A program made the position numbers and the translations under genes. From contig PLXW01000039.1 of assembly GCA_003151595.1 (NCBI GenBank), positions 1 to 64,000 of the forward strand: a DNA stretch of 64,000 nucleotides, written 5' to 3'. Position 1 is the first letter of the stretch. Every line of letters starts with the position of its first letter. The notes beneath the pieces were generated by a model. That model was not told the DNA's origin. It worked only from the letters and a program-made list of their open reading frames with translations, and searched no databases. This document shows, piece by piece, positions 1-10,400 of the stretch. This DNA comes from Myxococcales bacterium. Lineage in GTDB: Bacteria > Myxococcota > Polyangia > Polyangiales > Polyangiaceae.

Positions 1-1
1 G

Positions 2-868
<867 letters not shown>

Positions 869-873
869 CCCAG

Positions 874-1410
874 ATGGCCACAGAGCTCAGAGCCGACAAG
901 ATCCGACTCGAGATCGTGACGCCCAAGGGGCGCGCGCTCGACGTGTCGGCCGATGAAGTGACCGCGCCGAGCGTCGATGGCGAGTTCGGCGTGATGCCGG
1001 GGCACTTGCCGCTCCTCGCTGCGCTGCGCACGGGGCTCGTCACTTACCGCGTGGGCGGCGAGACGAAGAAGTGCGCGGTGGGGCCAGGGTTCGCGGAGGC
1101 GGGGCCGAACGCGGTGTCGATCCTGACCGACGAGTACATCGAGCGGGAGCAGATCGATCCGGTCGTCGTTCGCAAGGAGCTAGGCGAGACGCAGACGAAG
1201 ATCGCGGCGCTCGAGCAGAAGCCGAGCGAGCCGGGCGATCACAACGAAGAAGAGCTGGCGGCGCTCATCAACCGAGAGAACTGGCTCGCGGTGCAGCTCG
1301 AGCTGTACGGCGATCCGCCGCCGGCGACGATGCGTCCGTTCGAGAGGTTCGGTCCCCCCGCACCGCCGGACGAAGACGAAATTCCTCATCACGCCGACGA
1401 CACGAAGTAA
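874..1410 (+). CDS. atpC: F1F0 ATP synthase subunit epsilon
   Basis: The epsilon subunit links the rotor stalk of F1 to the c-ring and can inhibit ATP hydrolysis. The N-terminal beta-barrel domain is recognisable (LEIVTPKGRALDVSADEV, then GEFGVMPGHLPLLAAL). It is followed by a helical C-terminal region with NRENWLAVQLELYG. At 178 residues it is longer than the usual 130-140; the extra length is a proline- and acid-rich tail from about residue 145 that is unlike the family core. I chose ATG at 874, five bases after the atpD stop. An in-frame GTG at 865 overlaps that stop and is a possible alternative start. It sits last in the atp operon. Confidence 0.95.
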   Translation: MATELRADKIRLEIVTPKGRALDVSADEVTAPSVDGEFGVMPGHLPLLAALRTGLVTYRVGGETKKCAVGPGFAEAGPNAVSILTDEYIEREQIDPVVVRKELGETQTKIAALEQKPSEPGDHNEEELAALINRENWLAVQLELYGDPPPATMRPFERFGPPAPPDEDEIPHHADDTK

Positions 1411-1425
1411 GGCGACGGCGCGTTC

Positions 1426-1998
1426 ATGCAACGCAACGTGACGATCGCGTTGGCCCTGGCGGTCGTCGTGCTCGCGGTCCTGCTGGCGGTGAAGAGCATG
1501 CCGCACGCCGAGTCGGTGGCGGTGATCGATGCGGGCGTCGCGGTCGATGCCGCGGTCGCGCCCGTGATCGATGCCGCGACGATCGCCGTCGACGACTCGA
1601 CGAGCGACACGGCGCCGACGGCGACGGCGACGGGCGACGGCGGCGCGTTTCATCTCGCCGATGGAACGATCGTGCAGCCGCTCGGTCCAAAAGCACCGAA
1701 GCATGTGCGGTTCGGAGTCGTGCTCGTCGTGTACGAAGGGGCGCAAGGGGCGCCGGCCAAAGCGCGAAGCAAGAGCGACGCGATGACGATCGCGACCAAG
1801 CTGGCCGAGAGCGCCAAGACCGATTTCGCCGGCGCGGTTCACAGCGGCGACGACGGCTCGGCGCCCGACATCGGAGTCGTCGACCGGAACATCTTGGAGC
1901 CTACGTCGGAAGCGGTCCTCTTCGCGCTCCCCGTCGGCGGCACGAGCGGCGTCGTCGACACGCCGCGCGGATTCTGGATCGTCAAACGGATCGACTAA
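1426..1998 (+). CDS. Membrane-anchored parvulin-like (PpiC-type) peptidyl-prolyl isomerase domain protein
   Basis: This 190-residue protein has one hydrophobic N-terminal segment (about residues 4-22), then a low-complexity Ala/Asp/Thr stretch, then a domain of about 100 residues. The domain follows the parvulin pattern: a VRFGVVLVVYEGA strand, an Ala/Lys-rich helix, DFAGAVHSGDDGSAPDIG in the position of the family's aspartate/serine-rich loop, and FALPVGGTSGVVDTPRGFWI in the position of the C-terminal L.VGe.S.vv.T..G.hI motif. The match is to the fold; several active-site positions differ, so activity is uncertain. It lies 15 bp after atpC on the same strand and probably folds periplasmic proteins. 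The family call is an inference from pattern. Confidence 0.7.
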   Translation: MQRNVTIALALAVVVLAVLLAVKSMPHAESVAVIDAGVAVDAAVAPVIDAATIAVDDSTSDTAPTATATGDGGAFHLADGTIVQPLGPKAPKHVRFGVVLVVYEGAQGAPAKARSKSDAMTIATKLAESAKTDFAGAVHSGDDGSAPDIGVVDRNILEPTSEAVLFALPVGGTSGVVDTPRGFWIVKRID

Positions 1999-2064
1999 CC
2001 GCGAAGACCGCGAAGACATTAGAGCCGGATAGAACCCGGCGACTCACACGACCGGGAGCACATC

Positions 2065-2352
2065 ATGGCCACCATCGACATCACGCGCGCCCATTCGCTT
2101 CCGAAGGAAGACGCCAAGAAGAAGGCGGAGGATCTCGCCAGGAGCCTCGAGAGCAAGTTCACGCTCAAGTGGCACTGGGACGGCGACACGATCCGCTTCG
2201 ACGCCCCCAGCGGCGCAGCCAAGGGGACCAAGGGCGAGGTCGCCGTCACGGACAAAGAGGTGCGCGTGCAGATCGATCTGCCGTTCCTCTTGAAGATGCT
2301 CAAGGGGACGGTCGAAGCGAAGGTACAAGAGAAGCTGGCGGCGCTGCTCTGA
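2065..2352 (+). CDS. Polyhydroxyalkanoic acid system family protein (PHA_gran_rgn type)
   Basis: The 95-residue protein matches the short family found around polyhydroxyalkanoate granule genes. It has an N-terminal I.I.R.HSL.kEeAk..a..l a..l helix, a central WdGDtirF strand, and a C-terminal helix ending VEAKVQEKLAALL. The biochemical role of this family is not established. A GGGAG sequence seven bases before the ATG supports the start. No PHA synthase, phasin or depolymerase gene is next to it here, so the granule link rests on family only. An imperfect GC-rich stem (about 2030-2046) sits in the 66-bp gap before it. Confidence 0.8.
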   Translation: MATIDITRAHSLPKEDAKKKAEDLARSLESKFTLKWHWDGDTIRFDAPSGAAKGTKGEVAVTDKEVRVQIDLPFLLKMLKGTVEAKVQEKLAALL

Positions 2353-2496
2353 ACGACCAGGGCCGCAAGCTCTGACCTGATCGCGTTCACTTCGTTAAGG
2401 CCGCCAGCCGAGCCCCGAGCCCGGAGGGCGAAAACAAGATGACCGAGCTAGCGCGCCCTTGGTGCGCGAGCGGCGTCATTTTCGTTTCGCTCGACT

Positions 2497-2526
2497 ACAC
2501 GAGAGATAGGATTGCATCTCTCGTGT
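2497..2526. promoter_or_regulatory. Perfect 11-bp inverted repeat before the giant TPR operon
   Basis: Arms ACACGAGAGAT (2497-2507) and ATCTCTCGTGT (2516-2526) are exact reverse complements around an 8-base spacer containing AGGATTGC. The site ends 16 bp before the ATG at 2543 and has no T-tract, so it does not look like a terminator. TAGGAT, a plausible -10 hexamer, spans the left arm and the spacer. This would suit a repressor operator or a 5' leader hairpin. The surrounding 190-bp gap (2353-2542) holds no gene; it also has an imperfect stem near 2445-2475. Confidence 0.55.
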
Positions 2527-2542
2527 CAGCCGCGCGCCGACG

Positions 2543-5500
2543 ATGCCCCCGATAACGACCACCCCCAGCCAGCCGCCTGAGGCGTTCCTCGGCTCGCGCA
2601 TCCCGCCTCCGCCGATCGATGCGCTGAAAGAAGTGCAGGGGCTGCTGACTCGGCTGCGCGCCGAGGCCGCGGGGAGCGACGACCCTGCACGGAAAGCGCG
2701 GCTGCTCTACGAGATCGGGGAGATCGAGGAGCGATCGGGCGACGAGGCTGCGGCCGCTCGCGATTATCTCGCGGCGTACAACGCGGACCCGCAGTTTCGC
2801 GAGTCGATCGAAGCGCTGCTGCGTTTGCTCGAACGGCGGCGATCGCTGCGCAACCTCGGGAAGCTCGTGGAGACGATCGCGCGGGCCGCGGAGACGGGCG
2901 ACGAAGAGGTGCGCGCCAAGGTGCTGCGCGCGTTCTTCCTGGAGGACGTGGGCGGTGACGTGCACGCCGCAAAGGACGCGGCGGTCGCGGCCACCGAGGT
3001 CGAAGGCGCGTCGCCGGCCGAAGCGGCGATGGCGTGGCTCACGTTGGAGCTGATCGCGGCGCGCGTGAGCGATGCACCGACGCGGGCGCGGGCGCTGGGC
3101 AAGCGGCCGGAGATGGCGACCGATCCCACGTGGCGCGCTCTGCTCCTCCTCGACGCGGCGCGCGCACGAGCGGCGGCCGGCGAGCTCGACGCGGCGTTGG
3201 AGCTGGCGGCGAAATCGCGCGCGCAAGGGGCAGGCGCCACGTTCGTCGCCGCCGTGGCCGAGGAGCGACTGGCGCGAAGCGCGACGGCGAGCGATCCTGC
3301 GAGCGAAGAGGCCGCGCGGCGGACGGGGATTCTGGCCGATGCGATCGAGGCCCAGGCGTCGCTGATCGAAGAGGCGCTCGCGGACGAGTCGCGCGGCGAT
3401 GCGCTCGGTGTGCCGCGGTGGACGCGCACGTACGTGCGCATGGTCGACGCCTGGCTGCGCGCGGCCGAGATGCGCGCGGCGGCCGGAGATGCGCCGACGG
3501 CGAAGACGCTGCTCGATCGCGCAAGCGAAGCGCTGGCGCGAACCGAGTCGGAGGATTCATCGCTGGTCCTTTCGGTGCTCGATGCGCGGCTGCGCATCGC
3601 AGAGCAAAACGGCGACACGGCGCTCGCGGCGCAGCTCGCGGACGAACGGCTGGCGAAGTCGAGCGGAGAGGATGGGAGCGTCGCCGCGGCGCTGACGATG
3701 CGCATCGCCGAGAACGCGGCGGGCGAAGGGGACGTGCCCCGCGCGCTTGCGACGCTGGCGAGCGCGGTGGCGAGCGATCCGGCGTGCATTCCCGCGCGCG
3801 CGCTGCAGCTCGATCTGCTCGCAGACGACGAGCCGGCGACGTTCGCGGCGCAGCTGGAGTCGCTGGCCGATCACCTGCCGACGGACGCCGGGCGATCGCG
3901 CGCGTTCTTGCTGGCGGCCTGGGTGTGGGGCGCGCGCGCGAACGACGGAGCCGCGGCGCGCGCCGCCTTGACGCAAGCGTCGCTCGCGGGGACCTCCGGC
4001 GAGACGATGGCGCGCGTGTCGCGGACGCTGGCGAGCTTGGCCGGGGACGCGACCTGGTACGAAGAGTCGACCAAGCGCCTCCTCGCGGAAGGCGCGAGCG
4101 ACGACGAGCGACCGATGCTGTGGCTCGAGCTGGCGCGCGCGCGGTTCGCGCGAGGCGATGAAGACGCCGGACGCGCGGCGCTCCGTGAGATCGGCGCCAG
4201 CACGAACGGCGCGTGGTTGGGGCGCGCGCTCGAAGCCTTCTTGCCGACCAACGATCCGACGAACAGCGACGCGCGCGCGCGTGAAGCGCTCGACGAGCTC
4301 GCCGCGCGACCGCAGCCGGAAGACGTGGCGCGCGGGCTGGTGCTCATGGCGGCGATGCGCGCGCACCGCGCCGGCGACGTGGACGGTGCGCGGGCTCGCC
4401 TTCGCGATCTCGTCGCGAAGCGCGCGGATGACGTGCTGGCGGCGACGTACCTCGCGGAGCTGGAGCGATCGCGCGGCGCGCGAGACGAGGTCGCGCGAGT
4501 CACCGAAGCGTGCGCCGAAGCGACGCCCGACGCGGATCTGGCCGCGGCCTTGCGGCTCGAAGCAGCGCTCGCGCGCTGGCGTCACGGAGATCGCGCGGGC
4601 GCGATGACGGCGCTCGAAGCCGCGGTCGAGTCGGCCCCCGAAGGGGCGCGCGCGATCTTGGCGTGGGCCGCGCGCGGCATCGACCTCGACGACCTGGGCG
4701 CGCGTCGTCGCGCGATCGCTCGTGCGCTCGATGCCGGGGGGGACGAGTCGTCTCTCCTCCTGGAGCGTGTTGCCATCGACCTCGCGTCGGGCGATGCGAA
4801 CGACGCTTCGTCTGCGCTCGACGCCGCGTTCAGCGCGCCCGATCCGGCGATCGGTCTCGCCGCTGCGCTCGCACGCGCGGCGTGGCGCGCGACCGACTCC
4901 GATCCCGACGTGCTCACCGTCGCGCTCTCGCGCATCGCGGCCACCGGGAGCGACGCCAACACGATCGTCACCGCCGAAGAGCATCGCCGCGCGCTCCTCG
5001 CCAACGACGCCGATCGCGCGCTCGACGCCTCACGCGGTTGGTTCCAGGCGGGCGGCGGGCTCACCGCCGGCGTCGAGTGGCTCGCGGCGACGATGGTGCT
5101 CTCCCGCGCGAACGGCGCACCCGCAGCGGAAGAAGAAGCCGCGGCGCGACGCGCGATCGCCGCCACCGTCCCCAGCGAGCTGCGCGAGCCGCTCCTGGCG
5201 AGCGTGGCGCTCCTTCACTCCGCTGCGACGCCGGACGAGCGCGCTCCCCTGCTCGTGGGCTCCTCGGACGCCGTGCGACTGGTGAACCTCGAGCTCGCAC
5301 CGCCGGGGTGCGATCCGCGCCGACGCATCGCCGCGCTCCGCGATCTGAACGGTTCGCTCGGCGCCGACGCGGAGGCCGATGCCGCGTCGCTCTCGGGTTG
5401 GTCGTGGCTCGTCGAAGGAAACGCCGCCGAGGCGCTGCTGGCGTTCGAGCGCGCCACCGCTGTCCATGCCGACGATCTCGGCGCGTGGGAAGGGCTTCGC

Positions 5501-7405
5501 ACGGCCGCCGAGATGACGAGCGACACCGCGCGGACCGCGACCGCGTGCGAGGCGCTCGGAGCGCGCTGCAAAGACGACGCGCGCGCGGCGCGCTTCTGGG
5601 AGCAGGCGGGCCTCGCGTGCCTCGAGCTCGGTCAAGACGAGCGCGCCGAGGGGGCGTTCTTCCAGGCGTTCGCGCGCGACGCCTCTCGCGGCCTCGCGTT
5701 CGACAAGCTGTTCCGCCGCGTGCGCGAACGAAAAGAGAGCGACCTCCTGCTGGAGCTGATCGGCCGCCGCCTCGCGGTGTGCGACGAGCCCACCGAGATC
5801 GCCAAGATGTTCTGGGAGCAGGCGCGCGTCCTTCGTGAGAAGGGCGATCAGGAAGGGGCACTGAAGGCGCTCGAGAACGTCACGATGCTGGAGCCCGATC
5901 ACGTCGGCGCGCTCGCGCTCACCGGCGAGATCGCGATCCGTCGCGGCAAGTTCCAGGAAGCGGCCGATGCGCTCGCCCGCCTGGCGCTGCTCGAGGCCGC
6001 GCCGGCGAAGAACCGGGTCACTGCCGGAGTCGCCGCCGTCGATCTCTTCGAGAACAAGCTCGATCGAAACGATCGCGCGCTCGAGATTCTGCTCGTCCTT
6101 CATCGCGCGAAGCTCACCTCCCTCCCCGTTCGCGAGCGACTGGCGCGCGCCGCAGCGCGAACGGGCTCATGGAAAGAGGCGACAGCGATCCTCGAAGAGC
6201 TGATGCACGAACGCCCCGAGCCCGACGGACGCATCGAGGCCGCGCGCCTGGCGATGGCCATTCATCGCGATCGCCTCGACGATCCGAACGGCGCCGTGGC
6301 GGCGGTCGTGAAGCTGCTCGAAGAGTCGCCGGTGGATGGTGAAGCGATCGACATGCTGCTGGCCATCGACGTGTCGGCCGACGATCGCACGCGCCTGCTC
6401 ACCAACGCGCGCAAGGTGCTCATCGACTCGCTGCAGCGCCGCATCGATCTTCCGGCCGTGAAGCGTCTGGCGAAGGCCGCGCGCGCGCTCGGTGACGAGG
6501 CGCTGCAACAGATCGCGCTGTCGGTGGCGATCGTCCTCGGCGGTCACGACGCCGCGCTCGAGCAGCAGTTCGCGCAGGTTGTGGCGAAGAAGCCGCGCGC
6601 GCCACAGATCGCGCTCACCGAGGCGATCTTGAAGCAGGTGATCGATCCCGGCGATCGCGGACCGGTGGCGCGCCTCTTCATGGCGCTCGGCCCGACCATC
6701 GCCGAGGCGTTGGGGCCGTCGCTCGCGGGATGCGGCGTCACGAAGAAAGACAAGATCGATCCGCGGAGCGGCATCGCGCTGCGAAACGAGATCGCCGCCT
6801 GGGCTGGCGCGTTCGGAATCACGGAGTTCGATCTGTACGTCGGCGGAAAGGATCCGCTCGATGTGCAGGGAGTCCCAGGAGAGCCGCCGTCGCTGGTGGT
6901 CGGCGCCGGCGTGAACGCGCCGCTCGCGCCGGCGACGCGCGCGCGGGTCGCGCGCGAGCTGTTGGCGATGGTGCGAGGCTCGACGATCACGCGCCACCGC
7001 GACGACACGACGATCGCGGCCATCGTGGTCGCCGCGTGCAACCTCGCCGACGTGAAGGTCGACGCGCCGTCGTACGCGATGCTGGCCGACGTCGAGCGTC
7101 ACCTGGCGAAGGCCATCGCGCGCAAGACGAAGAAGCTGCTCCCCGAGCTTTGCCAGGCGGTGGTGGCGGCGAACGGCGACGCGCGCGCGTGGTCGAAGCG
7201 CGCGCTGGCGTCGCACGCGCGCATCGCGGCGTTGGCCTCGGGCGACGTGGGGATCGCGCTCGTCGATGCGCTCGGTGAGCCGCTCGATCGCCTCTCGACC
7301 GTCGCCAAGACGGATCCGCGCGCCGAGGAGCTCATTCGGTTCGCGCTCTCTCCGACGTACCTCGAGCTGCGTCGCGCGCTCGGCCTCGAAGGAGGCGCGG
7401 CATGA
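2543..7405 (+). CDS. Giant TPR-repeat protein A (1620 aa)
   Basis: This very large, alanine/arginine/aspartate-rich protein is built almost wholly from helix-turn-helix repeats of TPR type. An example is the stretch with ALKALENVTMLEPDHVGALA followed by LTGEIAIRRGKFQEAADALA. There is no signal peptide or membrane segment, so it is probably cytoplasmic. The last 250 or so residues (about 1365-1620) are not TPR-like. They form a domain with AAWAGAFGITEFDLYVGG, PPSLVVGAG and ASGDVGIALVDALGEPL, which has a counterpart in the next gene. The two genes overlap by four bases (ATGA), so they are translationally coupled and the proteins probably act together. No function is known; TPR proteins usually scaffold complexes. 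The start lacks a clear ribosome binding site, and an inverted repeat lies just upstream. Confidence 0.85.
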   Translation: MPPITTTPSQPPEAFLGSRIPPPPIDALKEVQGLLTRLRAEAAGSDDPARKARLLYEIGEIEERSGDEAAAARDYLAAYNADPQFRESIEALLRLLERRRSLRNLGKLVETIARAAETGDEEVRAKVLRAFFLEDVGGDVHAAKDAAVAATEVEGASPAEAAMAWLTLELIAARVSDAPTRARALGKRPEMATDPTWRALLLLDAARARAAAGELDAALELAAKSRAQGAGATFVAAVAEERLARSATASDPASEEAARRTGILADAIEAQASLIEEALADESRGDALGVPRWTRTYVRMVDAWLRAAEMRAAAGDAPTAKTLLDRASEALARTESEDSSLVLSVLDARLRIAEQNGDTALAAQLADERLAKSSGEDGSVAAALTMRIAENAAGEGDVPRALATLASAVASDPACIPARALQLDLLADDEPATFAAQLESLADHLPTDAGRSRAFLLAAWVWGARANDGAAARAALTQASLAGTSGETMARVSRTLASLAGDATWYEESTKRLLAEGASDDERPMLWLELARARFARGDEDAGRAALREIGASTNGAWLGRALEAFLPTNDPTNSDARAREALDELAARPQPEDVARGLVLMAAMRAHRAGDVDGARARLRDLVAKRADDVLAATYLAELERSRGARDEVARVTEACAEATPDADLAAALRLEAALARWRHGDRAGAMTALEAAVESAPEGARAILAWAARGIDLDDLGARRRAIARALDAGGDESSLLLERVAIDLASGDANDASSALDAAFSAPDPAIGLAAALARAAWRATDSDPDVLTVALSRIAATGSDANTIVTAEEHRRALLANDADRALDASRGWFQAGGGLTAGVEWLAATMVLSRANGAPAAEEEAAARRAIAATVPSELREPLLASVALLHSAATPDERAPLLVGSSDAVRLVNLELAPPGCDPRRRIAALRDLNGSLGADAEADAASLSGWSWLVEGNAAEALLAFERATAVHADDLGAWEGLRTAAEMTSDTARTATACEALGARCKDDARAARFWEQAGLACLELGQDERAEGAFFQAFARDASRGLAFDKLFRRVRERKESDLLLELIGRRLAVCDEPTEIAKMFWEQARVLREKGDQEGALKALENVTMLEPDHVGALALTGEIAIRRGKFQEAADALARLALLEAAPAKNRVTAGVAAVDLFENKLDRNDRALEILLVLHRAKLTSLPVRERLARAAARTGSWKEATAILEELMHERPEPDGRIEAARLAMAIHRDRLDDPNGAVAAVVKLLEESPVDGEAIDMLLAIDVSADDRTRLLTNARKVLIDSLQRRIDLPAVKRLAKAARALGDEALQQIALSVAIVLGGHDAALEQQFAQVVAKKPRAPQIALTEAILKQVIDPGDRGPVARLFMALGPTIAEALGPSLAGCGVTKKDKIDPRSGIALRNEIAAWAGAFGITEFDLYVGGKDPLDVQGVPGEPPSLVVGAGVNAPLAPATRARVARELLAMVRGSTITRHRDDTTIAAIVVAACNLADVKVDAPSYAMLADVERHLAKAIARKTKKLLPELCQAVVAANGDARAWSKRALASHARIAALASGDVGIALVDALGEPLDRLSTVAKTDPRAEELIRFALSPTYLELRRALGLEGGAA

Positions 7406-10400
7406 GCGGCAAAGACAAAGACCTCGACCTCGAAGGAACCGACTGGGATTCCGCGCTCGCCGAGTGGGAGGAGAAGGCGTTCGTCCCCGAGCCGGCGAAG
7501 GATCGCGAGACGCATACGCCGGGCACGCTTCAGGGAACGCCGATCCCGCCGCCGATATCGTCGGCACCAGTTCTCCCCGCGCCCCCCTCTTCCAAGCCGC
7601 TCTACGTTCCGCCTCCTGCCGATGCGAGACCGGCGAGTCGGCGCGTGCCCCCTCCCCCGCCTTCGTCGGACATCGACATCGACGAGGAATCAGGCGCGAC
7701 CGTCGTCTCCGTGATCCCGCGCGAGCTACTTCGAAAGGTCTCCGAGCGCGCGCCGAAGTCGTCGGGGGGCGGGCTCGGACAGATGTTCGCGCGGACGTCG
7801 ACCGGCAGCGAGCGCGTGCCCCAGGAGCACGTCGATCTCGACAACGCGCCGACCGCGACGCACGCCCCCGACTCCGCGCCGCCTGACGACGCGGTGTACA
7901 CGAGCGCGCAAGAAATCTCGCCGAGCGCCTCGCGCGCGATGAGCGACGCGCCGGCTCGCGGGCGCGGGACCATGCCCGATCCGCACGAGGCGCTCCCCGA
8001 AGGGGCGATGTTCGACCCGTTCGCGGAGCCGGATCCGTTCCTCGCGCCCGGCGATCGATCGCCGGGGATTCCGGTGATCGAAGCAACGCCCAGTGCGCCG
8101 CTCCTCACGAAGGACGACGACTCGGTCCCGATCGACGTCTCGCCCGGACCGCAGCTCTTGCAGCCGAAGCAGCGCGCGTTCGATCCCGATCAGGACACGA
8201 GCTCGAACGTGAAGGGGGCCATCCACGCGCCGACGCAGCGCGAGTACGACCCCAACGAAGAGACGAGCATGATGTCGAAGGCTGCGCTCAAAGTGCAGCT
8301 CGACGAGCCAGCGCCGGACGATGACGGCGACGAGCCGACGCGATTCCGATCGCGCGCCGAAGCCGTGCCGCAGCGGCAGACGATCGAGTGGGAAGACGAG
8401 CGCACGGCGAGCGAGAGGCTCGACGAGACGCGGCGCGCGGCGTTCGTGGCACGCGCGGAGTGGCTGGAGAGCGAGGCGCGGGCGACCGACGAGCGCACGG
8501 CGCGCGCGCGCGCGTTGCTCGTGGCCAGCGAGATGCGCGCGATCCTTGGAGAGACCGAGGTCGCGGAGATCCTGGCGCGCGAAGCGGCGGCGACGGCTCC
8601 GACGCTGGCCATGGCGCCGAGGCAAGCGCGCGCGTTGCAGCCGCTGCCGCGCGAAGCTCCGCCCCTGGCCGACGCGCTCGACGCCGAAGGGCGGCAAGCG
8701 CCGACGCAGGCCGCGCGCCTTCACAGCGCGCTGCTCGCGGCCGACGTGCTGCGGCTCGCGGGAGACGTGGACGGCGCGGCGAAGCGATGGGACCAGGCGA
8801 TTCGCGTCGCACCGAGCGATCCGCGCGCGCCGCTGGCCAGAGCCGCGGATCGCATCGGTCACGGTGACGTGATGCACGCATCGCTGCGCCTGCCGGACGC
8901 GACGGAGCTGGCGCCGCTGGGCGAAGCGATCGCGCGGGCTCTGCAGATTCGCGGCGTGTCGCGTCCCGACGTGCGGGCCGAGGAGTCGCTGCCGAACGAT
9001 GCGCTCAGGCGAGCGCGCGAAGCGATCGATGCGCGCGACATGGGGGCCGCGGCGCACGCCCTCGCCGAACTCGCGCGCGTTCCCGAGCTGCGCGACGCAT
9101 CGATGTGGCTGGCGGCGTCGCTCGCCAGCGTGGCGCCGGCGGCGCGCGCCGAGTCGGTCGACTGGCTGCGCATCGTCGCCAAGACGGGCGCCGGGCGAAG
9201 GGCGCTGGCGGCGCGCGCCGTGGAGCTGGGCGCGAGCGACGTCGTGGAAGAGGCGTGTGCTCGGGCCGACGCGAGCTCCGGTGGCGCACCACTGGGCGCG
9301 GCGGACCGGGCGGTGCTCGCGTTCCTCGCCGGCGTTCCACATGCGTCGTCGGATGAAGACCTCGACGAGCTCGCCGCGTCGGAGGAGATGCGCCCGCTGG
9401 CCGCAGCGCTCGCCGCGGTCGGCGCTCCGAAGGGGCGCGCCGATCGATCGAGCGGCACGCCGCGAACGCGCGACACGATTCGCCTCGCGCGGCTCGTCGC
9501 GGCTGACGCGCCCAACGAAGCGATCGACCAGGCGCTCGCGCCGTTCGACGGCGATCACGACGGTGAGACGCGCGCGGTGGCGCTCGAGATGGCCGCGCGC
9601 GCCGGGCGGTACGGCGACGTGAGCGACGCCATCGCCGGCTGGTCCGACGACGACGAGGACGGCGCGCGCGATCGCTCGCTCGCCGCGGCGGTCGTGGCCG
9701 AGCGGGCAGAGGACTATGCGCGTGCGGTCGCGGCGTACACCTCGGCGCGCGCGTTCGATCCGGCGAACGAAGCGGCCTTCCGCGCGCTCGCGTCGCTCGA
9801 CCCGCGCGCAGACGTCGGCGCCGATCTGCGATCGCTGGGCGATGCGCGCGGCGAAGGGGCGGGCGCGGCGATGGCGTGGCTCGAGGCAGTCGCGCGCGGG
9901 GGCGGCGAGCAGAGCGAAGAGATCCGGAACGGGCTGCTCGAAGCGGCGCATCGCGCGGCGCCGGCCATCCCGATTGCCGCGTTCCTCGCCGAGCGAAGCG
10001 CGCGAAGGGCGGGCGACGTCGAGGCCGTGCTCCGCTGGATCCGCGAGCGACGGAGCGCGATGGAGTCGGCGCCCGATGCGGTGCAGACCGCGCTCGACGA
10101 CGTGGTCGAAGCGTTGCTGGTCGCCGACACGAACCCCACGCTCGCGACCGAGCGGCTCCTCGCCGCGCACAAGGCGCGCCCCGGCGACATCGCGCTCCGC
10201 GATCTGTACGAGCGGGTCGCCGCACCTTCGGCGGAAGATCGGGCCGCATGGCGTGAAGCGCGCGCGGCGAGCGCGACGTCGCAGACGACGAAGGCGCGCT
10301 TGCACCTCGAGGCCGCCGAAGAGTTCGAGCGAATCGGTGACGCGGCGGCGACGCTCCGCAACGCGGCGGCCGCGCACGCCGAGTCGAGCCATGGCCTCGC

